Origin: JACMLD01 sp044227095
Lineage (GTDB): Bacteria > Bacteroidota > Bacteroidia > Chitinophagales > Chitinophagaceae
NCBI GenBank assembly: GCA_044227095.1
Contig: JBGAFV010000001.1
Span: forward strand, 2,728,001-2,792,000
Direction of reading: 5' to 3'
Length of the DNA: 64,000 bases
The notes under the pieces are model-generated. The model did not search any database and had not been told where the DNA came from. It was given only the letters and a program-made list of their open reading frames with translations. Shown here piece after piece: positions 18,386 through 27,574 of this stretch (positions are counted from its first letter, which is position 1; each line of letters begins with the position of its first letter). Position numbers and translations under genes: made by a program.

Positions 18386-18490
18386 CTTATCAAGAAAGGC
18401 AGAGGGATATGGCCCGATGAAGCCTTGGCAACCAACAATGTAAATTGGGAAGGTGCTAATTCCAGCCCCGTTATTGCGGGGGAAGATAAG
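18386..18490 (+). ncRNA. SAM-I (S-box) riboswitch
   Basis: The P1 strands CTTATC and GATAAG close a ~105-nt aptamer. Conserved S-box segments are all present in order: AAGAAAGGCAGAGGGA, TGGCCCGATGAAGCC, TGGCAACC and AAGGTGCTAATTCCAGC, then a P4 hairpin CCCCGTTATTGCGGGG. It binds S-adenosylmethionine and switches off the downstream methionine genes. AGTCAGAT just after P1 (18489-18496) can pair with ATCTGATT in the terminator's 5' arm and loop (18535-18542), a ready antiterminator. High SAM stabilises P1 and lets the terminator form. Confidence 0.95.
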
Positions 18491-18527
18491 TCAGATAACA
18501 GCTTCGTAAAATTACTTTGTAATAATA

Positions 18528-18558
18528 AAAGCCCATCTGATTTACAGGTGGGCTTTTT
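18528..18558 (+). terminator. Riboswitch-controlled terminator
   Basis: Perfect 9-bp stem GCCCATCTG (18531-18539) / CAGGTGGGC (18545-18553), loop ATTTA, then TTTTTG. It is the expression platform of the SAM-I riboswitch, 300 bp before metY. The 18560-18859 leader holds no convincing gene. A TACTTTTC sequence at 18808, one base off the -7 consensus, could be a weak second promoter. Confidence 0.85.
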
Positions 18559-18859
18559 GTTTGCAGCTATAAACGCTGTATTCAATCGCCTGTTCTGTCT
18601 TCTTTTTTTGATAAGCTTCCGGATTGGGTAATTGCGCTGTTTGTAAAATTGACAGGAGGAAATTTGGAGATTGAAGAAAAAGCCTATTAAATTTGTAGGA
18701 TACAACTGAATATTTCCTTTTAATGCAAATAACAACAAATACATTTTTCTTCTGCACCCGCTGTTGTTGTTGCATTTTATAACTGCATTAGTAGCATAAT
18801 ATCCCTTTACTTTTCCGGTATTTTTTTTAATTGTTTTTTAAAAAATTAAATTTCATTTT

Positions 18860-20179
18860 ATGAGCCATCATTTTGAGACCCTGCAATTACATGCAGGACA
18901 ACAGGTTGACCCCACCACCAAATCAAGAGCTGTTCCACTTTACCAAACTACTTCTTATGCGTTTGATAATTCTGAACACGCCGCTAATCTTTTTGGATTA
19001 AAGGCTTTTGGAAACATCTATACACGTATTATGAACCCTACCACCGATGTTTTTGAACAGCGGATTGCCGCACTGGAAGGTGGTGTTGCTGCATTGGCAA
19101 CTGGTAGCGGACAAGCAGCACAGTTTTTAGCGCTGAATAATATTATGCAGGCTGGAGATAATTTTGTTACTACTACCTATCTCTACGGTGGAACTTATAA
19201 CCAGTTTAAAGTTGCTTTTAAAAGATTGGGTATAGAAGCACGTTTTGCTGATGGTGATGATGCTGAAAGTTTTGTAAAGCACATTGATAAAAACACGAAA
19301 GCCATTTATCTTGAGACTATTGGCAACCCACGTTTAAATATTCCTGATTTTAAGAAATTTGCAGACCTCGCAAAAGAATATGATTTGCCATTGATAGTTG
19401 ATAACACATTTGGCACCGGCGGTTATTTATTCCGCCCTATAGAACATGGCGCAAACATAGTAGTTGAGTCTGCTACAAAATGGATTGGCGGTCATGGCAC
19501 TTCTATCGGCGGTGTTATTGTAGACGCTGGTAATTACAATTGGGGCAACGGTAAATTTCCTCAATTTACTGAGCCTAGTGAAGGTTATCACGGGTTGAAG
19601 TTCTGGGATATATTCGGAGAAGGCAATCCATTAGGTTTACCAAACATTGCTTTTGCCATACGTGCAAGAGTAGAAGGTCTGCGTGATTTTGGTGCTTCGC
19701 TCAGCCCTTTCAATTCATTTTTATTATTGCAGGGCCTCGAAACGCTTAGCCTGCGTGTAGAAAGACATGTGCAAAACGCACTGGCATTAGCGCAATGGCT
19801 TGAAAAACATCCGCAGGTAGACTTTGTAGTTTATCCGGGTTTAAAGAGCAGCCCTTATAACGAACTGGCAAAGAAATATCTTAAAAATGGTTTTGGTGGT
19901 ATTTTAAATTTTGGAGTAAAAGGTGGAAAAGAAAACGCCAGCAAGTTTATTGATTCGCTGAAACTGGTAAGTCACCTTGCTAACGTGGGAGACGCAAAAA
20001 CACTTGCTATTCACCCTGCATCAACTACGCACGAACAATTGAGCGAGGCAGAACAGAAAGCTTCCGGTGTAGAACCTAACCAGGTACGCATTAGTGTTGG
20101 TATTGAACACATAGAAGATATTAAAGCTGATTTTGAGCAGGCATTTGAAAAAGTGTTTGCAAAAGAATTGGTAGGATAA
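18860..20179 (+). CDS. metY: O-acetylhomoserine sulfhydrylase
   Basis: 439-residue PLP enzyme of the Cys/Met metabolism family that joins sulfide to O-acetylhomoserine, giving homocysteine and acetate. Start MSHHFETLQLHAGQ is typical. The PLP lysine lies in ESATKWIGGHGTSIGG (about residue 210), and the substrate/PLP contacts YGGTYNQF and VDNTFGTGGYLFRP are present. The insertions and ~430-residue length separate it from MetB/MetC (~385). First gene after the SAM-I riboswitch; metX and hom follow. Confidence 0.93.
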   Translation: MSHHFETLQLHAGQQVDPTTKSRAVPLYQTTSYAFDNSEHAANLFGLKAFGNIYTRIMNPTTDVFEQRIAALEGGVAALATGSGQAAQFLALNNIMQAGDNFVTTTYLYGGTYNQFKVAFKRLGIEARFADGDDAESFVKHIDKNTKAIYLETIGNPRLNIPDFKKFADLAKEYDLPLIVDNTFGTGGYLFRPIEHGANIVVESATKWIGGHGTSIGGVIVDAGNYNWGNGKFPQFTEPSEGYHGLKFWDIFGEGNPLGLPNIAFAIRARVEGLRDFGASLSPFNSFLLLQGLETLSLRVERHVQNALALAQWLEKHPQVDFVVYPGLKSSPYNELAKKYLKNGFGGILNFGVKGGKENASKFIDSLKLVSHLANVGDAKTLAIHPASTTHEQLSEAEQKASGVEPNQVRISVGIEHIEDIKADFEQAFEKVFAKELVG

Positions 20180-20234
20180 AAAAGCTGCTGGCTATTAGTA
20201 TTTAGCTACTAGCTATGCAAAAGTTTTTTAACTC

Positions 20235-20277
20235 ATTTACTGAAAGCTAATGGTTAGACTATTAGCTTTCAGTAAAT
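20235..20277. other. Perfect 17-bp hairpin between metY and metX
   Basis: ATTTACTGAAAGCTAAT (20235-20251) and its exact inverse (20261-20277) around a 9-nt loop, just before the TTG start of metX. No T run follows, so it is more likely a processing, stability or repeat-derived hairpin than a terminator. The bases just before (GCTATTAG, TAGCTACTAGCTATG) share the word AGCTA with 29700-29730. Confidence 0.7.
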
Positions 20278-20296
20278 ATAAAATAATAACTAGCCA

Positions 20297-21352
20297 TTGT
20301 CGTACAAGATATTTGCACACAACAAACCGTTTAAACTCGAATCAGGTATTGTATTACCTGGTTATCATCTTGCATACACAACCCATGGTGCGTTGAATGC
20401 AGCAAAAGATAATGTAGTTTGGATTTTTCATGCACTTACTGCTAATAGCGATCCTGCAGAATGGTGGAGTGGTTTAGTGGGTGAAGGCAAATTATTTGAT
20501 CCCGCTGTATATTTTATTGTTTGTGTAAACATGCCCGGCAGTTGTTATGGCAGTATTGGCCCTTTGGCTATTAATGCAGCAACAGAAGCGCCTTACTATC
20601 ACGATTTTCCTTTTTTCAGTACAAGAGATATGGTGCATGCTTACCAGGCATTAAAAGAATTTTTAGGTATTGAAAAAATTTTTATTGGTATTGGTGGTTC
20701 AATGGGTGGACAGCAATTGCTGGAATGGGCAATTGAAGAACCATTGCTTTTCGATTTTATTTTTCCGATAGCTACAAATGCAAAACATTCTGCCTGGGGT
20801 ATTGCGTTTAATGCTTCTCAAAGATTGGCTATTGAAACAGATAGTACATGGAAAGAAAAAAATGAAAACGCTGGTATTGAAGGTATGAAAGCGGCACGCA
20901 GCATTGCATTGATTTCTTACCGCAATTATGATACATATGAACTTGGCCAGGCAGAACCCGGTAATGAAAAGATTGACGAATTTAAAAGCGAATCCTACCA
21001 ACGCTACCAGGGAGAAAAACTTGCAAAACGTTTTAATGCTTTCAGCTATTATTTTTTAAGCAAAGCAATGGATGCACATAATATTGGCAGGGGAAGGGGA
21101 AGCATTGCAAATGCATTGCAACAAATAAAAGCAAAAACATTGGTGGTTGGCATCGAGTCTGATATTCTTTTTCCGCTGAAAGAACAACAGTTTCTTGCAA
21201 AAAATATTCAAGGAGCAGAATATATAACTATTCGTTCCGGTTATGGTCACGATGGTTTTTTACTGGAATTTGAGCAAATAGACAATGCTATAAAAACATT
21301 TTTAATCAATAACAGGGCCGGCTTTTTAAAACTGGCAACAACAGAAATTTAA
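20297..21352 (+). CDS. metX: Homoserine O-acetyltransferase-like alpha/beta hydrolase
   Basis: 351-residue MetX-type alpha/beta hydrolase that acetylates homoserine with acetyl-CoA. Nucleophile Ser lies in GIGGSMGGQQLLEW (about residue 135), the Asp in VGIESDILFP and the His in SGYGHDGFLLE. FHALTANSDPAEWW and NMPGSCYGSIGP form the usual substrate pocket. The start must be TTG: a TAG lies in frame two codons upstream and the next ATG is ~75 codons in. The weak start and the hairpin before it may lower its translation. Acetyl rather than succinyl donor is supported by the metY partner. Confidence 0.9.
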   Translation: MSYKIFAHNKPFKLESGIVLPGYHLAYTTHGALNAAKDNVVWIFHALTANSDPAEWWSGLVGEGKLFDPAVYFIVCVNMPGSCYGSIGPLAINAATEAPYYHDFPFFSTRDMVHAYQALKEFLGIEKIFIGIGGSMGGQQLLEWAIEEPLLFDFIFPIATNAKHSAWGIAFNASQRLAIETDSTWKEKNENAGIEGMKAARSIALISYRNYDTYELGQAEPGNEKIDEFKSESYQRYQGEKLAKRFNAFSYYFLSKAMDAHNIGRGRGSIANALQQIKAKTLVVGIESDILFPLKEQQFLAKNIQGAEYITIRSGYGHDGFLLEFEQIDNAIKTFLINNRAGFLKLATTEI

Positions 21353-21359
21353 GGTTATT

Positions 21360-22619
21360 ATGGAAACACATAAGCAGTTAACAATTGGTTTGTTTGGATT
21401 TGGCGTAGTGGGCGAAGGTTTGTATAAAGTATTGCATCAAACACCATCGCTGAAAGCAACAATAAAAAAAGTATGTATTAAAAACCCCGGTAAAAAAAGA
21501 GAAGCCCCGGAGGAATTGTTTACAACAGACAAGGATGTTTTGCTAAACGATCCTGAAATAAATGTAATTGTTGAAGTGATTAATGAAAGCGGCCCGGCTT
21601 ATGAAATTGTTTCTACTGCCCTAAAAAATGGAAAAGAAGTAGTTAGCGCAAGTAAAAAAATGCTTGCGGAACATTTGCCAGAATTGCTGGGGCTGCAAAC
21701 CAAAACAGGCCTTTCTGTTTTGTATGAAGCTGCAGCATGTGCTTCTATACCGGTAATACGCAATCTGGAAGAATATTATGATAACGACCTGTTGCATTCT
21801 CTAAAAGGAATTGTAAATGGCTCTACCAATTTTATTCTCACTAAAATGTTTGAAGATAAATTGGATTTTCAGAAAGCTTTGTTGCTTGCACAGCAATTGG
21901 GTTTTGCTGAAAGCGATCCGGTACTGGACGTAGAAGGTTACGATGCTGTAAACAAATGGACATTATTGCTGGCACATGCTTATGGTATTGTAGAAAATCC
22001 TGCTAACATTGTTTTTAATGGCATTCAAAATATACAACTGAGTGATGCTGCAGTAGCAACTGAAAAAAAACTTGATATAAAACTGGTAGCACAGGCAAAA
22101 AAATTGCAGAATGGAAAAGTAGCCGGTTTTGTATTGCCGCAATTTGTAAAACATGATGATCCGCTTGCGTTTGTAAAAAATGAATACAACGGTGTGGTGA
22201 TAGAAAGTTCTTTTGCCGATAAACAGTTTTTCTATGGTAAAGGCGCAGGGAGTTTTCCTACAGCATCGGCAGTATTGAGTGATTTGTCTGCATTGCGTTA
22301 TCAATATAAGTATGAATACAAGAAATTGTACCACCACAAAGCCAATGAACTTACAACCGACTTCTATATTAAAGCGTATGTAAGTTTTGACGACTTAAAA
22401 TATGTACCCAAAGAAAGGTTTGAGTGGATTGAAGAATGGCATGCAGATAAGGATCGCAAATACCTTGTTGGCGTATTGCCATTTACCGAATTAAAAAACA
22501 ATACATGGTGGAAAGAAAATAACACTTCGCTTATTCTTTCTCCTGAGCCAATTATTGAAGATGTGGAAATAAGAAAATTGAAAAAGAAAAGTTTGGAACT
22601 GGCAGGGATAATTGGGTGA
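21360..22619 (+). CDS. hom: Homoserine dehydrogenase
   Basis: 419-residue NAD(P)-dependent enzyme reducing aspartate semialdehyde to homoserine. Nucleotide-binding loop is GLFGFGVVGEGLYKVL near the N-terminus; catalytic-domain signatures are VNGSTNFILTKMFED and GFAESDPVLDVEGYDAVNKW (catalytic Lys). It lacks a fused aspartokinase and a classical ACT domain. It starts 7 bp after metX, so metY-metX-hom form one SAM-riboswitch transcript covering aspartate semialdehyde to homocysteine. It converges with aspS with a 2-bp gap and no terminator between. Confidence 0.94.
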   Translation: METHKQLTIGLFGFGVVGEGLYKVLHQTPSLKATIKKVCIKNPGKKREAPEELFTTDKDVLLNDPEINVIVEVINESGPAYEIVSTALKNGKEVVSASKKMLAEHLPELLGLQTKTGLSVLYEAAACASIPVIRNLEEYYDNDLLHSLKGIVNGSTNFILTKMFEDKLDFQKALLLAQQLGFAESDPVLDVEGYDAVNKWTLLLAHAYGIVENPANIVFNGIQNIQLSDAAVATEKKLDIKLVAQAKKLQNGKVAGFVLPQFVKHDDPLAFVKNEYNGVVIESSFADKQFFYGKGAGSFPTASAVLSDLSALRYQYKYEYKKLYHHKANELTTDFYIKAYVSFDDLKYVPKERFEWIEEWHADKDRKYLVGVLPFTELKNNTWWKENNTSLILSPEPIIEDVEIRKLKKKSLELAGIIG

Positions 22620-22621
22620 GG

Positions 22622-24451
22622 TTATTTCAAATCCAGCTTTATCTGCAGTTCTGTAAACTGTTTGTCATCAATAGAACTTGGTGCATCCAGCATCACATCG
22701 CGGCCGCTGTTGTTTTTGGGAAAAGCAATAAAATCGCGGATAGACTCACTGCCACCAAGAATAGAACAAAGCCTGTCGAAACCAAATGCAATGCCGCCGT
22801 GCGGTGGTGCGCCATATTCAAATGCGCCGAGTAAGAAACCAAATTTATGCAATGCTTCTTCATCCGTCATGCCTAATGCAGCAAACATTTTTTCCTGCAA
22901 CTCACGTTGAAAAATACGAATGGAGCCGCCACCAATTTCGTTGCCATTCAATACCATATCGTATGCATTCGCTTTAATATTTGCATACGGGTGGTTAAGA
23001 TAATCTGCTGCATTTTCAATAGCAGGGTTATTGCCAATCATTATTTTTATATGATCGGGTTTGGGAGATGTAAAAGGATGGTGCCTTGCTACCCATCTGT
23101 TATCTTCTTCTGCATATTCAAACAAAGGAAAATCCAGCACCCACAATAATTTAAATTCATTGTCTTTGCGCAACCCAAGACGTTTGCCCATTTCAAGTCG
23201 CAATTCACTTACAGCTTTGCGTGTTCTTTCTTCTGCACCGGCAAGTATCAAAACCAAGTCGCCGGCTTTTGCATTGGCTGCATTGGCAATCGCTTTTAAT
23301 TTTTCTTCGCTGTAAAATTTATCTACACTGCTTTTATAGGTTCCATCGGCATTGCATTTAATAAATACAAGTCCTTTCATTCCTATCTGCGGACGTTTTA
23401 CCCATTCAGTAAGTTCATCGGTTTGTTTGCGGGTATATTCGCTGCAACCGGATACTGCTATCGCAATAACTGTTTCTGCTTCATCAAACACTTTAAAGTC
23501 AACACCGTTTACTAGTGTTTCTTGTGCAGCTTTATCTGTAAATACAGAAGCTGGTTTTTTAATATTGCAGAGCTGCATGCCAAAGCGAATGTCTGGCTTA
23601 TCGTTTCCATATTGCCACATCGCATCTTCCCATGTCATGCGTTCTATCTTCTCAGTATAATCTATATTTTTTACATCTTTAAATATGCGCCTTACCAATC
23701 CTTCAAACATGTTCAGTATATCTTCCTGCTCTACAAAACTCATTTCACAGTCAATCTGTGTAAACTCTGGCTGACGATCTGCACGCAAATCTTCATCTCT
23801 AAAACATTTTACAATCTGGTAATAACGATCGTAGCCACTTACCATTAGCAATTGTTTAAATGTTTGCGGGCTTTGCGGCAATGCATAAAATTGTCCGGGG
23901 TTCATGCGGCTTGGTACCACAAAATCCCTTGCACCTTCCGGCGTAGATTTAATAAGGAAGGGTGTTTCAATATCCATGAACTTATTCTCGTGCAAATAAT
24001 TTCTTGCCGAACGGTTTACTGCATAACGCAGTTCCAGGTTCTTTTTTACCGCGTTTCTTCTAAGATCGAGATAGCGGTATTTCATGCGTAGATCATCGCC
24101 ACCATCTGTTTCATCTTGTATAGTAAATGGCGGAGTAACAGATTTGTTAAGCACAGTAAATTCAGTTACCAGTATTTCAATGTCTCCTGTAGGAATGTTT
24201 GCATTTTTATTGGTGCGTTCATTCACTTTTCCTTTGGCCTGCAAAACAAATTCGCGGCCAAGCGGATTTTCATCCAGTTGTTTGCTAAGGTCGGCCCCAA
24301 AATTTAACTGGGTAATGCCGTAGCGGTCACGCAGGTCAACAAAACTGAGGGCGCCGCTTAATTTACGAACGGTTTGTACCCAACCAGATAGGGTTACTTC
24401 TTTGTTTACGTCTGCAATTCTTAATTCCCCGCAGGTATGCGATCTGTACAT
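22622..24451 (-). CDS. aspS: Aspartate-tRNA ligase
   Basis: 609-residue class IIb aminoacyl-tRNA synthetase of the bacterial type. OB-fold anticodon-binding domain at residues 1-110 (RSHTCGELRIADVNKEVTLSGWVQTVR), motif 2 (CFRDEDLRADRQPEFTQ) near 215-230, a bacterial GAD insertion around 300-410, and motif 3 (GIAFGFDRLCSILGG) near the end. Length is normal. A TAccTTTG box is present upstream on the minus strand. Confidence 0.97.
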   Translation of the reverse strand: MYRSHTCGELRIADVNKEVTLSGWVQTVRKLSGALSFVDLRDRYGITQLNFGADLSKQLDENPLGREFVLQAKGKVNERTNKNANIPTGDIEILVTEFTVLNKSVTPPFTIQDETDGGDDLRMKYRYLDLRRNAVKKNLELRYAVNRSARNYLHENKFMDIETPFLIKSTPEGARDFVVPSRMNPGQFYALPQSPQTFKQLLMVSGYDRYYQIVKCFRDEDLRADRQPEFTQIDCEMSFVEQEDILNMFEGLVRRIFKDVKNIDYTEKIERMTWEDAMWQYGNDKPDIRFGMQLCNIKKPASVFTDKAAQETLVNGVDFKVFDEAETVIAIAVSGCSEYTRKQTDELTEWVKRPQIGMKGLVFIKCNADGTYKSSVDKFYSEEKLKAIANAANAKAGDLVLILAGAEERTRKAVSELRLEMGKRLGLRKDNEFKLLWVLDFPLFEYAEEDNRWVARHHPFTSPKPDHIKIMIGNNPAIENAADYLNHPYANIKANAYDMVLNGNEIGGGSIRIFQRELQEKMFAALGMTDEEALHKFGFLLGAFEYGAPPHGGIAFGFDRLCSILGGSESIRDFIAFPKNNSGRDVMLDAPSSIDDKQFTELQIKLDLK

Positions 24452-24552
24452 GTTTGTTGATTAGTTGATTAGTTGATCGGGTCATTAGTTGATTAATTGA
24501 TTCGTTGATTCGTCCGCTAACAGACCAATCAACCGATCAATCAATAAACTGA
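24452..24552. repeat. 'GTTGATTA' word repeat with inverse copies
   Basis: TTGTTGATTAGTTGATTAG, TCATTAGTTGATTAATTGAT and TCGTTGATTCGT on one side face CCAATCAACCGATCAATCAA and ACTGATTAACC on the other, so a long imperfect hairpin can form. It lies between the aspS start and its -7 box, meaning it would be in the aspS 5' leader. Confidence 0.7.
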
Positions 24553-24571
24553 TTAACCTTTTTCTGAGGCG

Positions 24572-24579
24572 CAAAGGTA
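24572..24579 (-). promoter_or_regulatory. Bacteroidota -7 box (TAccTTTG) for aspS
   Basis: Minus strand reads TACCTTTG, 120 bp before the aspS ATG. If used, the leader includes the GTTGATTA repeat hairpin. The -33 element is not clear. Confidence 0.5.
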
Positions 24580-24632
24580 ACAGAAACCAATAAGGAATCC
24601 ATATTTTCGTTATCTCACAAACCACAGACCGA

Positions 24633-25562
24633 ATGCCCGGAGATACACTGATTGTTACCAGTATGGGAGACACTATATTGGTGTCGGATTCAACAGTTCA
24701 TGTACAAGTTGCTAAGGTGCAAACTGACGCAACCGGGATTGACGGGCCTACTTTTTTTATAGTAATAGCTGTTTTTTGTTTGATTATAGCCATTCCCTTT
24801 ATCATTAATTGGTTTCGCGAAAAATTCATTCAAAAAGAAGCGTATGAAATAGCGGAGGCATCGCTGCGGGTTAATTATAAACAGTACGATGATTTACTGA
24901 TTGAACATAATGGTTATTACAAAAGCCTGCCAGTAGCAATGAAAGCCCGTTTTCTTGAAAGAGTAGCAACCTTTGCTGCTACAAAAACAATTACCTGCGT
25001 AAATTTTCCACAAGACGATAGAATGTCTTTGCTCATTGCGGCAGCATCAGTTCAAATCACTTTCGGGCTTGATAAATACCTGCTCGATTTTTTTGACACG
25101 ATTTATGTAATGCAGCACGATTATCATTACGGTATTTTCGAAAAACCGTTTGAAGGGCATGTAAGCAGCAATGGCATTTATTTATCGTGGGATAATTTTT
25201 TGAGAGGCTATGAAAATTATAGTGATGGAGATAATGTTGGCATACACGAAATGGCACATGCGCTGGCGTATGTAAATTTTATGGCCGATGCCAATGAAGG
25301 AAAAGACGAAGCGTTTATACAAAGGTTTTATAATTTCTCTACAGTAGGCCGCCCCATTTTTAATGATATGCAAAATGGCAAAACAACTATGCTGGGCGAT
25401 TATGCTTCCAGCAATTACAACGAGTTTTGGGCGGTGTCTGTAGAAACATTTTTTGAAAAAGCGCAGCAAATGAAAACAGAGATGCCAGATTTGTATACGG
25501 CGCTTTGTAGTTTACTAAACCAGGATCCGTTATTACCGGGCAAACTGCTTTCAGTTGAATAA
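24633..25562 (+). CDS. MtfA-like zinc-dependent peptidase, membrane-anchored (paralogue 1)
   Basis: 309 residues. One transmembrane span at ~38-58 (FFIVIAVFCLIIAIPFII) precedes a cytoplasmic peptidase domain. The zinc site HEMAHALAY (near residue 208) with a later Glu in YNEFWAVSVETFFE matches MtfA (M90), a gluzincin related to anthrax lethal-factor-type peptidases; E. coli MtfA interacts with Mlc and affects glucose PTS expression. Other shared blocks with the paralogue at 28262: FGLDKYLLDFFDTI, MQHDYHYG, GHVSSNGIYLSWDNFLRG, GDYASSNYNEFWAV. The N-terminal ~38 residues are unique to this copy. Convergent with the flotillin-like gene. Substrate unknown. Confidence 0.85.
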   Translation: MPGDTLIVTSMGDTILVSDSTVHVQVAKVQTDATGIDGPTFFIVIAVFCLIIAIPFIINWFREKFIQKEAYEIAEASLRVNYKQYDDLLIEHNGYYKSLPVAMKARFLERVATFAATKTITCVNFPQDDRMSLLIAAASVQITFGLDKYLLDFFDTIYVMQHDYHYGIFEKPFEGHVSSNGIYLSWDNFLRGYENYSDGDNVGIHEMAHALAYVNFMADANEGKDEAFIQRFYNFSTVGRPIFNDMQNGKTTMLGDYASSNYNEFWAVSVETFFEKAQQMKTEMPDLYTALCSLLNQDPLLPGKLLSVE

Positions 25563-25604
25563 ACCTGTGAAACTTTGTGTGCAATGTGTTTACTTGGATA
25601 AAAT

Positions 25605-25635
25605 ATAATGCCACAGCTTTAATCTGTGGCATTAT
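25605..25635. terminator. Bidirectional terminator between mtfA-like and SPFH genes
   Basis: Perfect 12-bp stem ATAATGCCACAG / CTGTGGCATTAT with loop CTTTAAT between convergent genes. The stem is strong but the T tails are weak on both sides. Confidence 0.65.
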
Positions 25636-25654
25636 GAATAACGTTGTTAAAAGA

Positions 25655-27574
25655 TTACTCTGGTTTCTTTACGTCTTTCTTTTCATTTATCATATCCATT
25701 AGTTTTAATCCAAGTAACCCACTAATCCCGCCTTCTGTACCATTACCGCCGCCACTAATTAAAACATCGGGTATTACTTTTATATGGCTCTTGCCAATTT
25801 CTTCGGTTACTTTATAGCGGGTAAAATTATCTCCACCCATTGCTTTTACCTGCAGTTCATACGCTTCGGCAGTAGATTTACCAATAGCCATAATTTTTTC
25901 TGCTTCGGCCAAACCTGTTTTACTTATTTTTTCTGCATCAGCAGAAGCGTTCAGTTTGGTAGATTCTGCCTGTGCACCTGCACGTGCTTTTGTTGCAGCA
26001 GCTTCTGCGTCGGCCCTTGTGCGTGTAGCAGTTGCTTCAGCTTCTACCTGCAGAATGATACTCTTTGCATCACCTTCACTTTTCTTTACTGTAGCATCGG
26101 CAGTGCGTTGTGCAATTTCTACACTTTGCTGTGCTTTTACAATTTCTTTCTGCATATCAGCAATGGCAGTTTCTTTTTCTACACCCTGTCTTTTCTCCTG
26201 CGCCATTCTTTGTGTTTCGTATGTTTTTTCTTCTTCTTGTGCAATCTTACGGTCTGTCAGTGTTTTCATTAACGCTTCAGGCGGAACGATATCACCAATT
26301 AAAGTATCCACCGCATTTACGTTGTAATCATCCAGCACTGCTTTAATGTGTTCCTTTGCAGCCATCTGCCTTTCTTTACGTGTGCTTAAGAAACTGATTA
26401 CATCGCTGTCCTGCGCAGAGTTTCGGAAATAGTTGCCAATAGTAGGTTCCAATACCTGGCTAACAAGATTGTTCATGCTTCCGAAACGGGCAATTACTTT
26501 TGGCGCTTCATTGGCAGGTATGTGAATGATCTGTGCAACGTCAAGATTAAAAGGGAAACCATCTTTTGAACGCACAGTAATAGTAGAAAGATTTTTATCC
26601 AGGTTATGTGATTCACTTCTGGCATTTGCCCAGTTTAATACAAGATTGGTAGTGGGTACCAATTCCATCTTCATCGTATAACGGTTAACAGGATATTTAC
26701 CCGGACCCAGCGGCTCCATCCATACACCACGATATCCTTTTTCAACAATGTTACCGTGTTTAAAAGAATCGCCGGTTACATCTTTACCGTCTTCACCAAT
26801 ATAAGATATTACAACACCTACATGGCCAATAGGCACATCAGACATTGGTATTTCTTCTATTTGCACTGCCCACGGATTGATATAATAAGAGCCAGCCAAT
26901 ACTACCTGCGGTTGCAAGCCACGGTTACCACCGTTTTTCATAAAGGTGTCAATATCCTGGAAATTATTATGTCCCTCAATATGTTTACCAGCAATTTGTC
27001 CTTGTACAATCGGATCGCCGTCCATTGTTGTAACTACGCCAACCATGTTTTCATGAATTACAAGTTGGTCTACTATACTTACTTCAAACAAAAAAGTATT
27101 GATGCGGTAAGAACCTGCAGTTACAAAAGCGGTCTGTCGTCCGCGTTGGCCTCCATTGTCAAGAAACTTTTGTGCGTCCTGAAAATTATCACTGTCAACT
27201 TTGCGTGCGAGTATACGGCCGGTTGGTATTTCTGCACCGTCTTTGCTCAGTAGCAATCCAATTTTACCTTCAGGAATAACAGTGAAAGCAACCATGTCTA
27301 CGCCATATTGCCATGGCCACATACTCCAATATAGGCCCGGGGCCAGTGTTTTTGCCTGGAAACCAGCCTCGCCTTTTGTAGCAATAATGCGTCCGTCTGG
27401 TAACTCTCGGTTGGAGCCCACCAATACGAATTTTTTTGTAACAAGGCCAATCCTGTTTTCAGGAACTATCACCATACCAAAAAATACACGGAGTATAAAT
27501 TTATACATCACAAGAAATAAAAGAATCAATAAAAGCCACCACCAGTTGGCGGTTAAAAAACTAACGAGGTTCAT
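25655..27574 (-). CDS. Flotillin-like SPFH (band 7) domain protein
   Basis: 639 residues. An N-terminal membrane anchor (WWWLLLILLFLVMYKFIL, residues 11-28) is followed by repeated SPFH-like beta segments (VPENRIGLVTKKFV, AFTVIPEGKIGLLLSKDG, VIHENMVGVVTTMDG, VPIGHVGVVISYIGEDGK). A long Glu/Ala-rich coiled coil follows (about residues 430-580, EEEKTYETQRMAQEKRQGVEK to AEAAATKARAGAQAESTK). The Gly-rich tail ends in IPDVLISGGGNGTEGGISG, as in flotillins/YuaF-YqiK types. Such proteins oligomerise at the membrane and organise microdomains. It is unusually placed between two MtfA-like peptidases. No NfeD partner is adjacent. Confidence 0.87.
   Translation of the reverse strand: MNLVSFLTANWWWLLLILLFLVMYKFILRVFFGMVIVPENRIGLVTKKFVLVGSNRELPDGRIIATKGEAGFQAKTLAPGLYWSMWPWQYGVDMVAFTVIPEGKIGLLLSKDGAEIPTGRILARKVDSDNFQDAQKFLDNGGQRGRQTAFVTAGSYRINTFLFEVSIVDQLVIHENMVGVVTTMDGDPIVQGQIAGKHIEGHNNFQDIDTFMKNGGNRGLQPQVVLAGSYYINPWAVQIEEIPMSDVPIGHVGVVISYIGEDGKDVTGDSFKHGNIVEKGYRGVWMEPLGPGKYPVNRYTMKMELVPTTNLVLNWANARSESHNLDKNLSTITVRSKDGFPFNLDVAQIIHIPANEAPKVIARFGSMNNLVSQVLEPTIGNYFRNSAQDSDVISFLSTRKERQMAAKEHIKAVLDDYNVNAVDTLIGDIVPPEALMKTLTDRKIAQEEEKTYETQRMAQEKRQGVEKETAIADMQKEIVKAQQSVEIAQRTADATVKKSEGDAKSIILQVEAEATATRTRADAEAAATKARAGAQAESTKLNASADAEKISKTGLAEAEKIMAIGKSTAEAYELQVKAMGGDNFTRYKVTEEIGKSHIKVIPDVLISGGGNGTEGGISGLLGLKLMDMINEKKDVKKPE

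Noticed and set aside
18542..18775. Short open frames in the leader between the riboswitch terminator and metY.
   Set aside because: They are antisense or overlap the terminator and show no protein-like composition.
20235..20277. The 17-bp hairpin as a terminator separating metY from metX.
   Set aside because: It lacks a following T run, and metX lies immediately downstream with no promoter of its own.
25784..26272. A 162-residue open frame opposite the SPFH gene, rich in Cys/Phe.
   Set aside because: It is the antisense shadow of the Glu/Ala-rich coiled coil; composition and position give no sign of a real protein.
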